From NCBI GenBank assembly GCA_000708835.1, contig DF237314.1, positions 1 through 64,000 on the forward strand: a DNA stretch of 64,000 bases, given 5' to 3'. Below, piece after piece: positions 26,601 to 39,000 of the stretch. Below the pieces are notes generated by a model. The model saw only the letters and a list, made by a program, of their open reading frames with translations, had not been told where the DNA came from and searched no databases. Made by a program: the position numbers and the translations under genes. Position 1 is the stretch's first letter, and the number at the start of each line of letters is the position of its first letter. Source of the stretch: Klebsormidium nitens. Lineage: Eukaryota; Streptophyta; Klebsormidiophyceae; Klebsormidiales; Klebsormidiaceae.

Positions 26601-29600
26601 ACGGTTCCCTATTCAAGCGTGCTTGCCAGATGTTTGGGGAACTGCCTCAAAGCCAGGTCGTCTCTGAAAGGAACGGATCCATCACGAGTGTGTTCTACAT
26701 ACAACCACAATTGATCTGAGTTTCATATCAAAAGCGGCCGTATTTGAAGTCCGCTCGAAAACAAGTCGCCTGGTCATGTAAGTCACAGTTCCCCAACGAC
26801 TTAGAGGCGCTTCCTCACCTGCAGCCTGGGCAGGAGTTTCTCCTGCTCCTCTATGCTCATGACCCGGAAGTCCTTGCCCTCAATGGCGACACCTCCCTCC
26901 GTCAGGATCCCGCACTCCTTGGCGATGGCCTTGGCCGTCACCACGTTGTCGCCCGTCACCATGCGCACCATCACACCAGCGCGCTGGCACAGGGCCACCG
27001 CCTCCGGAACTCCCGGGCGGCACGGGTCCTGGAAAATAGCGGAAACCTTTTGAGATCCCGCCGGGAGGAGGAGGGAAGATTCTCTTTTCAAAGCCCCACG
27101 TTCCTGCTGCTGAAGTTGGTCTGTAGCATATATGACCAGATAGCCAGCGGATGATGTTGTGATGCAAATATTAAGAGTCGCACCACCCTTCTGACAAGGG
27201 ACAAGACCGGCAGCACGGAGAGTGTCAAGCACCACTCAAAGTTTTCCTCCACAGCCGTTTGGGAAATGTTATGGTTGCAGATCGTAAAGATGCCACACCA
27301 GGAACGAGCTGGAATTGACGGGCGGGGATGCACTGAGAAATGAACCGGGCGCCGCACTCGACCCACCAGCAGCCCACCGAACAAGCAAAAGACGCCTCTC
27401 CGTCCCTCACCTTGATCCCCACGATTGCCATGCATGTCAGGCCCTCCTCCGGAACGGGCCACTCCTCGAGGCTCCCGGCAGGGATAGATGCCGGGTCTAG
27501 TTCTTTGTATGCCAGGCACAGCGTGCGCAGGCTGCCCTCTGCCATCCTTTGGATCTCGCCCTGCAGCTCTTGCACCTTCTCCGGGGTCAGGGCGTGCACC
27601 TGGTTGTCGGAGTCGAGGAAAGACGTGCAGAGCCCCAGGACGATCTCAGAGGCGCCCTTCCAATGCACGCGGACGGAGCCGTCCTTTCTCTGCAAAAGTT
27701 AGCAACGACTTGAATTTTCAATTCTAGTTTCAAGTGGCGAGAGAAGCGGAAATAAAACCCAAAGCCCTGTTCTGCAAAGGAGGAGCAGCGTCTAAGTGCT
27801 CAAGCCTATCTTTGGAAGGGGAAAGCAGGGCCCTGAAATTGACCATTCCATCTGCTGGAAGGGGAAGCAAGGACTCGAGCTTCTGACCATATGACCGACT
27901 GAAGGAGATATTACCCGTTGAGAGCAAGTGGACCAAACTGCCACTGGAAGTGACCCCGACAGACCGGTGCATCCAGATTGTCCTCTGAGGTGGTAAGACA
28001 AATTCGATACCAAATCAGAAATGCACCAGCTGAGCATGAGGAAGCCGTAATATCGAGTGTATGTTGGGCGAATAACACATGCATCAGTCAGGTTTTCAGC
28101 ACACGTATGTTTACCGGATATGCCCCTTCTTAGAGAGCTGGCTTACCTTGACAGCGACGCCCATTCTCTTCTTGGCCGAGTTGAAGGGCTCAATAGCGAT
28201 GACGGAAGCCAGGGCCTTGGTCTCTTCGAAGTTGCCTCCGAGCTGTAAAAACCGGACCCTAGCCTTAGCGCGTGATGACAGAAATTCGTAGACCAGATCA
28301 GCAGAGCATTCAAACGGACCGGACACAGCTCAAGACGAAACGGCTTAGAACGACTTCGTCAGGTGCTAGCATCGGTCCGCCCAAAATGGAGAGGCAACAA
28401 CAAATAGATATTAGCATTCCAATTGCCACTCATTGGCATGAATACAGCAACAAAGACCGGTGCCCGACTTTCAGCGAAAATCGACCATGATGAAATTTTG
28501 GAGTCACCATCTGCAACAATCCACTCGGGCTTACCTTCACTCCGAAAGTTAGCACTGCAGCCTCGGTGGGGCTCCCAGAAACCTCGGGAGCGCCACCGTC
28601 CTTGGGCACGAACACGCTCCCGTTGGTGTTGTTAAAGACACTCTCTTTGAGCAAGCCGAGAGCGTCATCTTGGAGGGCAGTCGCCAGGGTGTCGGGCTCC
28701 TTAAGGGAGCCGCAAATCCAGGACGCTACCACCGACATCTGAGAACAAGAACAGAAGGACTTAGTCAGAATAGACGCGCAGCTGGAGATAGGTGTCGATG
28801 CTACAAGCAAGGATGCAAGCTTGATCGCCTTCAAGCTGCACAAATATCAATCATTCCATTAACGGAAAGATGCAGTCCTGCTTCATCTCCTCTCACAGAT
28901 GGTCGGGGGCGCACTGAATCCGACGAGATCACGCTGGCACTGCCAAGAAGATAGGTGAGGGCACGTTTGGAATGAGCCCAGAAGTGCAAACCTTCAGACG
29001 TACAACAGACAGGACAGGTGAGCTGGGAAAGGCGTTAGGAAGATCCCTGACCTGGTTGAGAGTTAGCGTGCCCGTCTTGTCACTGCAAATAGTCGTGGCA
29101 GAGCCCATCGTCTCGCACGCGGCTAGATGCCGCACAAGCGCCTTGTCGTTCATCATCTTGCGCATGGAGTATGCCAAACTGACAGACCCAAACGGAGTGT
29201 TCAGAATCAATAATAATCTTAGTCCGGAAATGAGCCCTCTACAGAAGAGGGCATGGAACGAGGCATGGGCGACGTTTTGACGACCAGATCATCGAAGGCA
29301 TGGGCGTATCACGAGACACGAAAACAATGATAACCCGTGCATCTGACTACGGAAGCCGGCAACAATTGGTAAAAGCACCAAAAAAATCTGATCATTGCAG
29401 CATGGGAAGACTCGTTCAAGTGGGAGGAATGCGCTTCCAAAGACCGGAATCTGCACTTGCAAAGAATCAAAGTGCGACATTTCACTCACGTGAGAGTAAC
29501 AGCCAAGGGCAGCCCTTCTGGCACGGCCACCACCACGATGGTAACAGCAATGGAGAAGTATTCGACAATCCGATTGCCCTCCTCGCCTCCAAAATGGCCA

Positions 29601-32600
29601 TAGTCGACGGTGGCAAAGAACCTGCAAAGCAGCAACTCCCCAGAATGAGGGCGCTGCCAGAAACCTCTGGCCTGTTCTGGATGCCTCAGCAAGTCAGGCG
29701 GTCCAAAGCCTGCGGCAGGCCTTCGAACGGGACTCTTGCTCCTTGACCCAAACGCAACGGAGGTTTAGAAGTCTCAGCCCACAGCCATATCCATATCTTT
29801 GGGTGCAAAGAACGAGCACCTCTCAGGTCGACCACCAATCTGGCCGATAGGGGCCTCAATCGAAGTTGTGGCCCTTCTTGAACAAGCCACTTGGATTCCG
29901 GCACAACTTAGGAAGCACCATGTGCGCACCTGATCATCAACACGATGAAGGTGAACACGGCGACCAGCAGACCCATCTTTCCGATGGCGGTGGCAGCTCC
30001 GTTCAACCGCACTTGCAGCGGCGTCTCCTCATCGACATCCTCGCTCAGGGTCGCCATCACCTTGCCCCACTCGGTGTGCATACCCACTCCCGTGAGCTGC
30101 GAAAAGATTCTCCGGATCAGCCACAAGCAGAAACGGCTTCAACCTCTAGAAGGAAATTCGCATAAAGTGATGTTACCGAGGCGCAGAATTCCAGCTTGCA
30201 AGAAAAGTTCGCCAACCAAATCTCTGTGGATATCTTGGATGCCATACGCTGTGGCAGGTCGTCAACAAAAGATGACATTGAGGGCGGCCAAAACAAGGTG
30301 ACGTAAGCTTCCGATCTCACAGGTTGGTGACTCAGGAAGACCAATTACCACATAGTCGGCTACCTCGTATTCTTGCGATTGTGGGGAAGGAAGGATGGGA
30401 GGCCTCAGGAGCTCACCACCATGGTGCCCATCCCATCAGAAACCTTGGTTCCCGCCATCATGAACGGCTTCTGCTCGTTCTTGTGCATCTGTGGGGCAGG
30501 GGACAAGCGCGCTATGTAAGGTGCGCATGTAAGAGAAGGTGAGCAGAAGAAGACACTTTCAATCAAACTCTGCGAAACCATTTGTTTGCAGCGAAAAGTG
30601 GGGCAAAGGCAAAGTGCTGCTAGTGCTATCAACCAAGGATATCAAGTTGCTCGCACTCACTGGCTGGCTTTCCCCCGTCATGCTGGACTCATCAATGGTC
30701 AGCTGGTGACCCTGGACGAAGATACCATCTCCTGGAACCTGGTCCCCGATGTTGAGGAAAATGATGTCCCCCACGACCAAGTCAAAGATGAGCACCTTCT
30801 CCCGCTTGCCGCCACGAACGACCTGCGAATCAAGCCTAATTATCGGTTCTTTGTCCTATGACCAGAAGCAGCCAGCACAATCCCTCTTGGCATGTCTAAA
30901 ATCACAACGATTTCAGCTTACCACAAGTCGGACTCGCAGACTTGGTCGATGTCAGGCTCTAAAGAAGTTTGAGATCCTCAGAAGATTCAGATCCTCATTA
31001 TCTCGAACCACCAAGCACCAACAGAGTCCCCTGCTTTTGTGATGATCAGTCCAATTTGTGGAAAGCTGGCAGTGTGTGCCTTCTTCACCATGCGTAAGAA
31101 ACAAAATCGCATCAGCTTCCAGCAATGGTGCAACATACGTCTTTCAAAGCTGTGGTTGACTACCTGACAGTAGCAGTGGCAAAGGGAACTGCAAGCCATA
31201 CTTACATTTATGTAGATCTTGCCCTTCTCTTTATTCAAGTTCGCAAACTGCAGGGACTGCCTCCAATCACTGATAGCTGCAAACATTGTGAAACATGGGA
31301 ACATCAGGGCATGCTCGAGAAAAACTTAGCCTTTCTCTTCAGAAAACTCGACTCGAGACCGTGCCAAACCAAACAACGATCTTAGCCAGAGTAAAACCTG
31401 GCTGACACGAGATATCCTGAAAATCAGGAGGGGACTCAACCAAGCAACGCCTCTCTCTCAAGAAGGAAGGTGCGCTGCATGTCAACATCTCCCGGATCAC
31501 ATGAACACATTAGTGGTTGTTATGACCACAGATGACACCACTGGCCACTACAGCCACCTGAAATTTGTAAGATAGCCAAGAACAAAAAAAACAGTCATTG
31601 CTCCACAGACTGACCTGTGACAAAAACACAAAGGGTGACGGCAAAACCAATGCCTGCACCGTCGTACCACCCAGTTTTCGTTCCCTGGCAAAACAAACAA
31701 GGATGTCAGCTGAAGCCCGATTGGGTCACCACCTTAAACTGACCCTTACGTAGCGACCACTTCCCTTTCTGCACTTCATGTTTCACAACGGTGCTCTTGG
31801 CAGACTACTTCTCATCCATGTATGCTTACATGCACAAATGGTCTCAGCCAAGTGATTGACAAAGATAGTCGCTTTCTTTTGATGCTTCTCTGATCAATCT
31901 CATCTCACCTGTGTATTCATCTCCACCGCCAAGGAAACAACAGCACAGATTGCTAGGATGATCAAAGTCGTGTCCTGGCAAGCCTCCCAAACAAAACGCT
32001 GCGGACAAAAGATGCAGGGAGGGTTTGGTTGACAGCTTCGTGGGAAGCTGAACAAGCACTGTGGCAAAGTATGGAGGAAAATGGTAGATGGCTAACACTA
32101 TGCTGAGGTATGCAGACCAAGATATATTGGCAATCTTTGCAGCATCGACGACCAAACGGGAAAGTAAGCTATAATCCGATCAATCTGCTGTTGACATGGT
32201 CAGCTCAAAGAGGCCGGCATCAATCATAGATGAAGTAGCTCCCAACACGCAGCTCAACGAAACACATACCCAAAAAGGCTTTCGCGGCTTCTCTGGATGA
32301 GTGTTGGTTCCAAACTTCTCTTGGCGGGCCGCGACATCCTCTGGAGTTCCAGAAATGCCGTCTTCAGGATCAGTCTTCAAGGTCTGGCAAATTCCTTGAA
32401 CCTGGAGCAATCAAAATATCCAATGAGCTGAATAAAAGGGTGGAAAGAAATTGCTTCTTTTGCCACTTGAACTTTTCACCGAAAAGGCGATGGTGGCATT
32501 CTGCTGTGCCCACATTCCCATGAAAGAGTTCTTCTCAGCTGCCAGATGCTCCTGAGCTGCACAACCTGAGCTCCATAAAACTTTCGAAGGGAATAGACTG

Positions 32601-33906
32601 CCAAGCTCAATCATGGCGTTAGCTGTTGCCGACATGTCATCGACCATCGGTCATCGGTCTTCAGTTTTCAAATCCCGATGTCCCTTCTCAAGAGCAAACA
32701 AGCGTCTAAAGTTACTCATTGGGCGCCTGACTATTGCACGGGAACAACCAGCATACCACCAATCTTTACATCAGATCAACAGATTTGTTGACATGTCAGC
32801 TCTCGCCACACCAATCTTGCCTGTGAGGGGTACTCCGATTGTTTGTTGAAGCTCAACATCTCACATGGAGGTGTCTAAAGGACAAACCACAAATTGAGTT
32901 CAAGCGCCTGTAGCTCTCCACCGCAAGCAAGGCATGGCTTACAAGCAACACAAGCTGCAAAATTAATCATTTGAAAACAGTGAGTACTATTCAAAGGAAG
33001 CTTGAAACTCACCCCTCCCAGTTGAGGAAGAACTGACGCGTCTCCTGCTGCAACAAGGTCCGAGAGCTCCTCCGCAGTATAATCTGCCGGCACCGCAACT
33101 GGAAAACAACAACTCGCCATCAATGAAGACGACAGCAATCCAGTTGCTTGCAGCATATCAAAGTAAGGAAGCCGAATCACAAAAGCGAACACGTCTGATT
33201 CGATCACATTATGCAACACATAAGGGCTGAACGAAGCAGCTCAACCATCAGGATGCGAGCGTCAAGTAACTTGCCTTCCTGTGTCTTCTTCAAAGTGGAG
33301 TTCTTGAAGCGGGCCGCAGCCTGCATTCACAAAAGCGCAAGTAGCGTCAGAGACACCAGCCTCTCTTCTCCATGTTACCTTACATAAATTTGATGCTGGG
33401 ACACCAACTAGGAAATCCTTGATATGCATGCAGCTCAAAGAATAATGATGGAATTCAGCACTTTCACAAATTGAGTTCCTCCTTGCTGGGTTGAAAACAG
33501 GGAACGCTGGCATGATGATATTGTTGGCACTCACCATGGCAACATGTCCTGCTGTTTTGAAACGGCCCAGGCGCTGCAGTCTCCTCTCCTCAACCCGATT
33601 CAAGTTTGCGGTGTACCGGAAGCGCCTTGATGCATTCAACGCCAGCGTGGCACTCTGCATACGTGGGATTCTGATTAGAAACCATAGACGTTGAATTCCA
33701 AAAGCAAACGATCGCACATCCGCACCACTTTCGCGTCCTGAGAGCATTCAACCAGGACTCATGCAGAAGGGATGGCAACATACCCGCCATTTTCGTAGTG
33801 CGTCGACAGGGGGTTTCGGGGGGATGATGAAAGGGTCCTCATCATCCATAACCTGGCCCGCCTCTGAAAGCTGTGGCGAAGCAAGTGGCTTTACTGCTCC
33901 CGCCAT
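23653..33906 (-). CDS. Autoinhibited P2B-type Ca2+-ATPase
   Basis: Calmodulin-regulated Ca2+ pump of the plant ACA family. Twenty-two exons, 1106 residues: 33906-33784, 33654-33535, 33320-33275, 33098-33013, 32401-32270, 31998-31909, 31684-31615, 31276-31206, 30822-30661, 30488-30417, 30096-29930, 29621-29490, 29178-29052, 28738-28535, 28242-28147, 27689-27411, 27028-26819, 26424-26209, 25747-25420, 25040-24925, 24633-24526, 24018-23653. The N-terminus has the calmodulin-binding [11 protein letters not shown] (about 46-56), as in plant rather than animal pumps. Catalytic landmarks: actuator MTGES (295-298), [10 protein letters not shown] in helix 4, phosphorylation site CSDKTGTLT (Asp about 457), nucleotide site KGASE (about 577), hinge TGDGTNDAP (756-764), and the helix 6 segment [21 protein letters not shown]. 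Intron 3 has a GC donor. The basic C-terminal tail (about 1040-1106) is the least certain part. Confidence 0.95.
24001..24124 (-). repeat. Duplicated 3' splice site of last Ca2+-ATPase exon
   Basis: 24001-24057 and 24068-24123 are copies about 66 bases apart, both ending GTGAGGACTGTTGCGG on the + strand. Read on the - strand each has a pyrimidine-containing stretch, GGCAG and ATCAT...GTCGTCGAG or ATCATCATCGTCGAG. The copy nearer the exon is the one in frame with the complete pump; the upstream copy would introduce extra residues. Confidence 0.8.
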
Positions 33907-35132
33907 CTCTGATCTTCAAAAAGGCCTGCCCAGCACAAGGTGAAAACAAACTGTCACAGCCGCGTCTCCTCGGCTACAAAACCTAAAACTTTGTGACAAT
34001 TTTCCCAACTCTTCCTGTAAGCCCTCCCTGTCAGGTGCCGTCCTCCAGAAACGGCGCCTTCTTCTGCAAGCGCCGACAGAGGTCTGCCCCAATCGCTATC
34101 AACACTTCCAACTTGGCATCAGGAAAGGAGGCTGCAGTGTACTGTGTGAGTCGTGACCCCTAAAACTTAGTAGAGGGCGCAGTCCGCATGACTGAGCAGT
34201 ACCTAGATCAAGACTCGAGCGCTGTACTGAGAGGGGTTGCGCAGAAATTTCCTGCCAGGTGTTGTTTCCTGCCTCGTACTAAGGCCGCCCACTGGTAAAT
34301 CCATGTTTAAACGGTAGGTTGGTTTGTGTCAAACTTCACACCTAACCGTTTGCACTTGAGCCCCCAATCGTACGCCCTTCGCTTCTGTATATCACATCGG
34401 ACGGCCTCGGGGTCTTCATAGTCCCCGATGTCGGCGGTTAGGCTGTGTCTTGTTTGCTTAACTTGCATCAGTTAGTGCACTAAACAATTAATCAATTGCA
34501 ACTCGCTTTGCCAGGTGGACTCGATGACACCATCAAGCACCTGGTACATACCGACTGTACTCTGACACCCAGGTACCTACCGCGTAGCGGACAGTGAAAT
34601 TTGCAAAAATTGATATGCCCTCTGACAACCACCGGGCACAAACGATGAGAAAATAATTGTACCCAATCTTGCAGAACGAGTTCCCGGGCGCACCCGTGAG
34701 GGTCTAGTCAGATCTAGTGCCTACACTGCCTAGTGTTATAGGTACCCAAGTTTTAGAACGCACGAGGACAGAAATCTTACTGGGTATGCAATTCATACGA
34801 CTCCATTTACTTGTACCGGCTGAGGTGCACCCACTTTCCACGAAGTTGAACGAAACGTGTGTTGACATCTGTTCATGTCCTCATTCGCGTGAGTCGTGGA
34901 AAAAGATTCGCCAGAGTCGGATACCGGTATGTCCCGAGTTCCGACTCCCAAGTCCCGGGTGCGTTGATGCAGTGTACCTGCTGTGTCACCTTGAGGCTTG
35001 AGTGTGCACCCTGGCGGGTATAGGCTGTAGCTACCCACTTAACCGGGTGTTTCCACTAACCTCCTTGAAAATACTTTGGGAGCGGTGTGAAATGGCGCCA
35101 TGAAGCACAATGAGCAGCTTGTACCTACACAG

Positions 35133-35158
35133 GTACGGTACCAACCTCGGTACCGTAC
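35133..35158 (+). repeat. Inverted repeat (10-bp arms, 6-bp loop)
   Basis: GTACGGTACC at 35133-35142 and its exact complement GGTACCGTAC at 35149-35158 flank AACCTC. It could form a cruciform or be a paired binding site. Confidence 0.9.
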
Positions 35159-35301
35159 TACAGATTGTGTACAACGATGAGTACTGGGCTCGAGCCGGGC
35201 CGCCGGGCCGGCCAGTTGCGCTTGGCAATGCGATGTCGACACCGGAAGGTGTACATGGTGCAGCCAGTTCCGCCATGATGTCGCACGGGCGATGGCTGTT
35301 T

Positions 35302-35317
35302 GTAGTACCGGTACTAC
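35302..35317 (+). repeat. 16-bp perfect palindrome
   Basis: GTAGTACCGGTACTAC reads the same on both strands, and is followed by further GGTACCTAC and GTACCTACT motifs. Same motif family as the inverted repeat 150 bases to the left. Confidence 0.9.
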
Positions 35318-36093
35318 CTACTGGTACCTACTACGTACCTACTAGCCACACAGAAATGGACATACATACATGAACCATGCGAGAACCTATCCAGCATTCC
35401 AGCATGCTGATTACTGATTACTGAGTCCTCGTCTTTCCGTTCTCCGGGCCGGCGTTTGGAGTACGGTATGGAGACTTCTCTTAAAGCTGTAAAGCCCGTG
35501 CGTATCAAAGGCATGGGGCGCGTGACACATGGTAGTATCACATGGTGTGGGGTCAGCAATCCGGACATCGTCCAAATTCCGCTAAACTTAGAACGTATCG
35601 ATTCTTGGAGCTTTTCAGCTTTGAACCTTGACAGCTTGAGCATCTTGCACTTTGCATGAAGAAAATATCATCTGGCCCCCACTTATCATTGCATCTTTCT
35701 CAGCGAACTTCTCCTGCAAGCTCTTGCCTGATGGATGCGAGCTAGGATCACACGCTAAGAGGTCTCCTGATTTCACTCCTCAATTGTGACAAACCCCAGC
35801 AAGAAACGACGTAATTGCATACGATTTACCAGCATTGTGATTTTCAATTATATGACCTCCATACCGAACCTTAACTTACTCGGTAGACTTATCTACACAC
35901 AAACTTATAAGAAAAGAATCTTTCGGTTTACCTTTCAATGATGACGATCCTATTGGATTGTACACTAGCACTACTGCAAGCACCTTGCATTCACTCCACA
36001 TCACTTTCCGGGGCAGATGTGGTTAGATTAAAGTTGCATGAGCTTTTCAACACAGAAGCGGAGGGGCGGATTATGCAAGCTCACAACAAGGCA

Positions 36094-39000
36094 TTATTCT
36101 TTTGAACTATGGGTTCGCATACCGTCTGCTTCACCGCTCCTCATGAGCGCAGCGTATAAGCCTGGACCATGCACTGTGACTAGGCGGTCGAGTTTTTGTT
36201 TCCTCTTCTTCGGGGACAGCTTTTCTCCTCCAGCCTTGAGGACTTTCGCAAGGGGCGACGAAGTCTTTGCCCGACTCAGCATGATCGGTGACGAGGACTG
36301 TTCGTCCTCCACTTCGTCTCCATCTGCTATCCTCTCTAACGATCCCAGCGTATCTAAATGGTGCCACGACCGCCCCTTGCTCCCCAAACGACTCATGTGC
36401 GCACGACCATCTCCGCTCTCATCAAAAGAGATCCTCGGCCCCGCGACCGACAACTCGTCAATCCTATCCAGGGTTTGCGCGGCACGCCGGCCGGACCCTT
36501 TCCGGCCCCGCGACCTTCTCTGCTGGGCGGCCAGCTGCCGACACTCCAGGATCTCGAGAAAGTCCGCGGCATCAAACGAAAGAAACGCGTCGCTCTCGTC
36601 GGTTCCAAGCATGCGCACGCGCAGGGCGACCAGCTGGCTCGCCTGCTCTTTCAACCCGACGTCGGCGACCAGCGCCTCCAGTTCCAGCTCGGTAAGGTCG
36701 CCGCTGCTTCCCTGCACGAGGCCAGACGATGGCAGTCAGCCAGTGGCTATAGTGTCAATCAAAAACCAGTTTTGGTGGGTCTTCAGACCAACCCGGAGGC
36801 AGGGCTCGTGGTGAGCGCGGCTCTTCAATCCAATGCGATCGTCAGTCGGTGTCCAGATGCTGATTGACTGACGGACTGAGGTGGCCCTACCGACAACGTA
36901 CGCGAAAGCGAAAATGCGAGAAACGAAGGGTCCAATAGCAGGACACTGTTAGTTCGCAGCGTTCTTCCCCCCCAACCGCAGCTCGGTGGTCGAAAAACCG
37001 GAGCACAGGTACGGCAAGTGGTTCGCTGTCAAGACAAACTTCCGCGCAGTGTGTACAAAAGCGTCCACGCTGGGTCCGCGTCCCTTGCTATTCACTCGCC
37101 CCAAAGAGCTCAGGACCATTCGTTTTGTCTATCTTTAGGAGCCGGAACGTACCTCCTAAGCACATGCTCACCGGAAGTGGGATCGGGTGATCGGATTACA
37201 ATCCTCAGCCTGTTCGATTTCGATTAATGGGCACCCTTACGGGCGATGTTCGAAGCAGGTAACCAGCATGCGCAAGTCAGTAGGAAAGCTGAAAAAGCCG
37301 CCCACCTTCAGTTGCCGGATCTTGTTTGCGAGCAGAGTCATCTGGTCGGAATCGACGGTCACAGAGAGCAGCACAACGGCCGCCTTTTGAAACTGCAAGC
37401 GCGGACGGAAAAGGGGTGAGGAAGAGTCCGGGATGCGGGCAGATTGTTGTTCCAATCGTCGAGCTTGTATTTTACTTCCCTCGACCGCGACACTGGAAAC
37501 TGAGGAGTGACGGGGGGCCCCTTACGGTTTTGGGTGCTGATTTCAAGACGAGGAACTATTGACGAGATTCCGCAACGGGAAAGAACGACCCCCTGGACAA
37601 CATGTGTTGGCGCATTCAAAGTCAACGCTGACATACGTCTGTTGGGCGTATAATTAACGAGCCAGCGAGCACATAGCACTTCCTGTAGCTAAGTCGGAGC
37701 TCAAAGCAAGGTTATGTGGCGCCTATAAAAGCGCAAGATTGCGCAGTACCTGTAATGGTTGGTAGGCAAACCGCAGAACTGTCAACATTTCCGGCCGCTG
37801 GTTCAAATCACCCCAAATCGTGTCCGCAATGACGAATATGCAGGCAGGGCCGACTTATGTAGTTTTGCCTGATTGTTGTGACCGGGCAATGCAAATAGTC
37901 GTTTCAAAGCTGGCCGCTTTGACCAGAATTGATCCTGCTATCCAAAGCAATTGAGCCGTCCCCCCCACGCCAGAAAACATCTGGAAGGCCTAGATTCCGA
38001 TCGCCAAAAAGAGGGATCTGGACCAGCGGCGAAATCTGAGAAGGGTGACTGGCGTCCGAAGAATTTTCTAACGACGTACCGTTACACGCGTGGTCCAATA
38101 TGGAACACAAAACCTACGTCGACGTTTGCACAACTTGTGAATGTGGCCGCTTAACCCGACTCCAAGGTTCGAGCCCGGCAGCCCATACAGAGCCGCCCAC
38201 CCAAAGACACAAAAAAATCCATATGTAGATTCACTGGCAGAACTCCGTCCTTATGCACCAGGCGGATCTTTCGATACGACCAGAAATCTGAGGAGGCACG
38301 GTTAGCACCAAATTTGAAGAGCCGGCAGCCATGTTCAGTCGCCCACAAACGAGACGGCAGAAGTCAACATATGATTTCCGCTTCTTCACAAGCGGAATTC
38401 CGTTCTTTACGCACCTGGCGGATCTTTTGGTACGCCCGGATGTTGCGGATGGACCCCTCCAGGTTGCGCGCGTTCTGCTGCCCCTCGCCCCGGATCCAGC
38501 GGTGCTGCAGCGCCGCCGACGCGGTGACCCGCTTCTCCGGGTCCGGCTCCACCAGCTGCGTCAGCAGGTCGCGCAGCTCGGGCGAGATGTGCTCTGGGAG
38601 GCCCGTCACCTTGCCGGCCTGGGTTAAGAGCAGGGTTATGATTTAGTGTCTACACTGAATGGAAGAGTCACGGTGCAAGGCCGGGGTTGAAAATGGGGTG
38701 TGGACACTCGGAGTTGAAAGCTCGGAGCGAAGCACGGGGAGAACTGGAGCATGGGTGAATGTTGAGGTGGAAGGGCAGGCTCGTCACCTTGCCGGCCTAG
38801 GTTAACGAGAGGGTTACGAGGTAGTGCTGAGATCCGAGTGGGAAAGGCAGAGTGCAAGGTCAGAATAAGAAGGTGTAAGAGCAGGTAAGAGTCGAAGTGG
38901 GAACCTTAGGGGAGGGACGCGGAAGCATGAAGCCGGTGCGCGATATGACACACAACAACGGCAGGTCCGAACTTGTTCCGGCCTGGGAAAACACCTGGGA

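Larger units (their letters stand above)
33907..36093. other. Intergenic region rich in GTACC/GGTAC motifs
   Basis: No gene recognised. The part next to 33906 should hold the Ca2+-ATPase promoter and leader; the part next to 36093 the kinase 3' end. Between 34550 and 35370 the motif GGTAC/GTACC recurs many times, including a 10-base inverted repeat and a 16-base palindrome (listed separately). Nothing else stands out. Confidence 0.5.

Noticed and set aside
36038-36814. 258-codon + strand frame
   Set aside because: Antisense to the last kinase exon, which continues the kinase frame with correct phase; no domain in the + frame.
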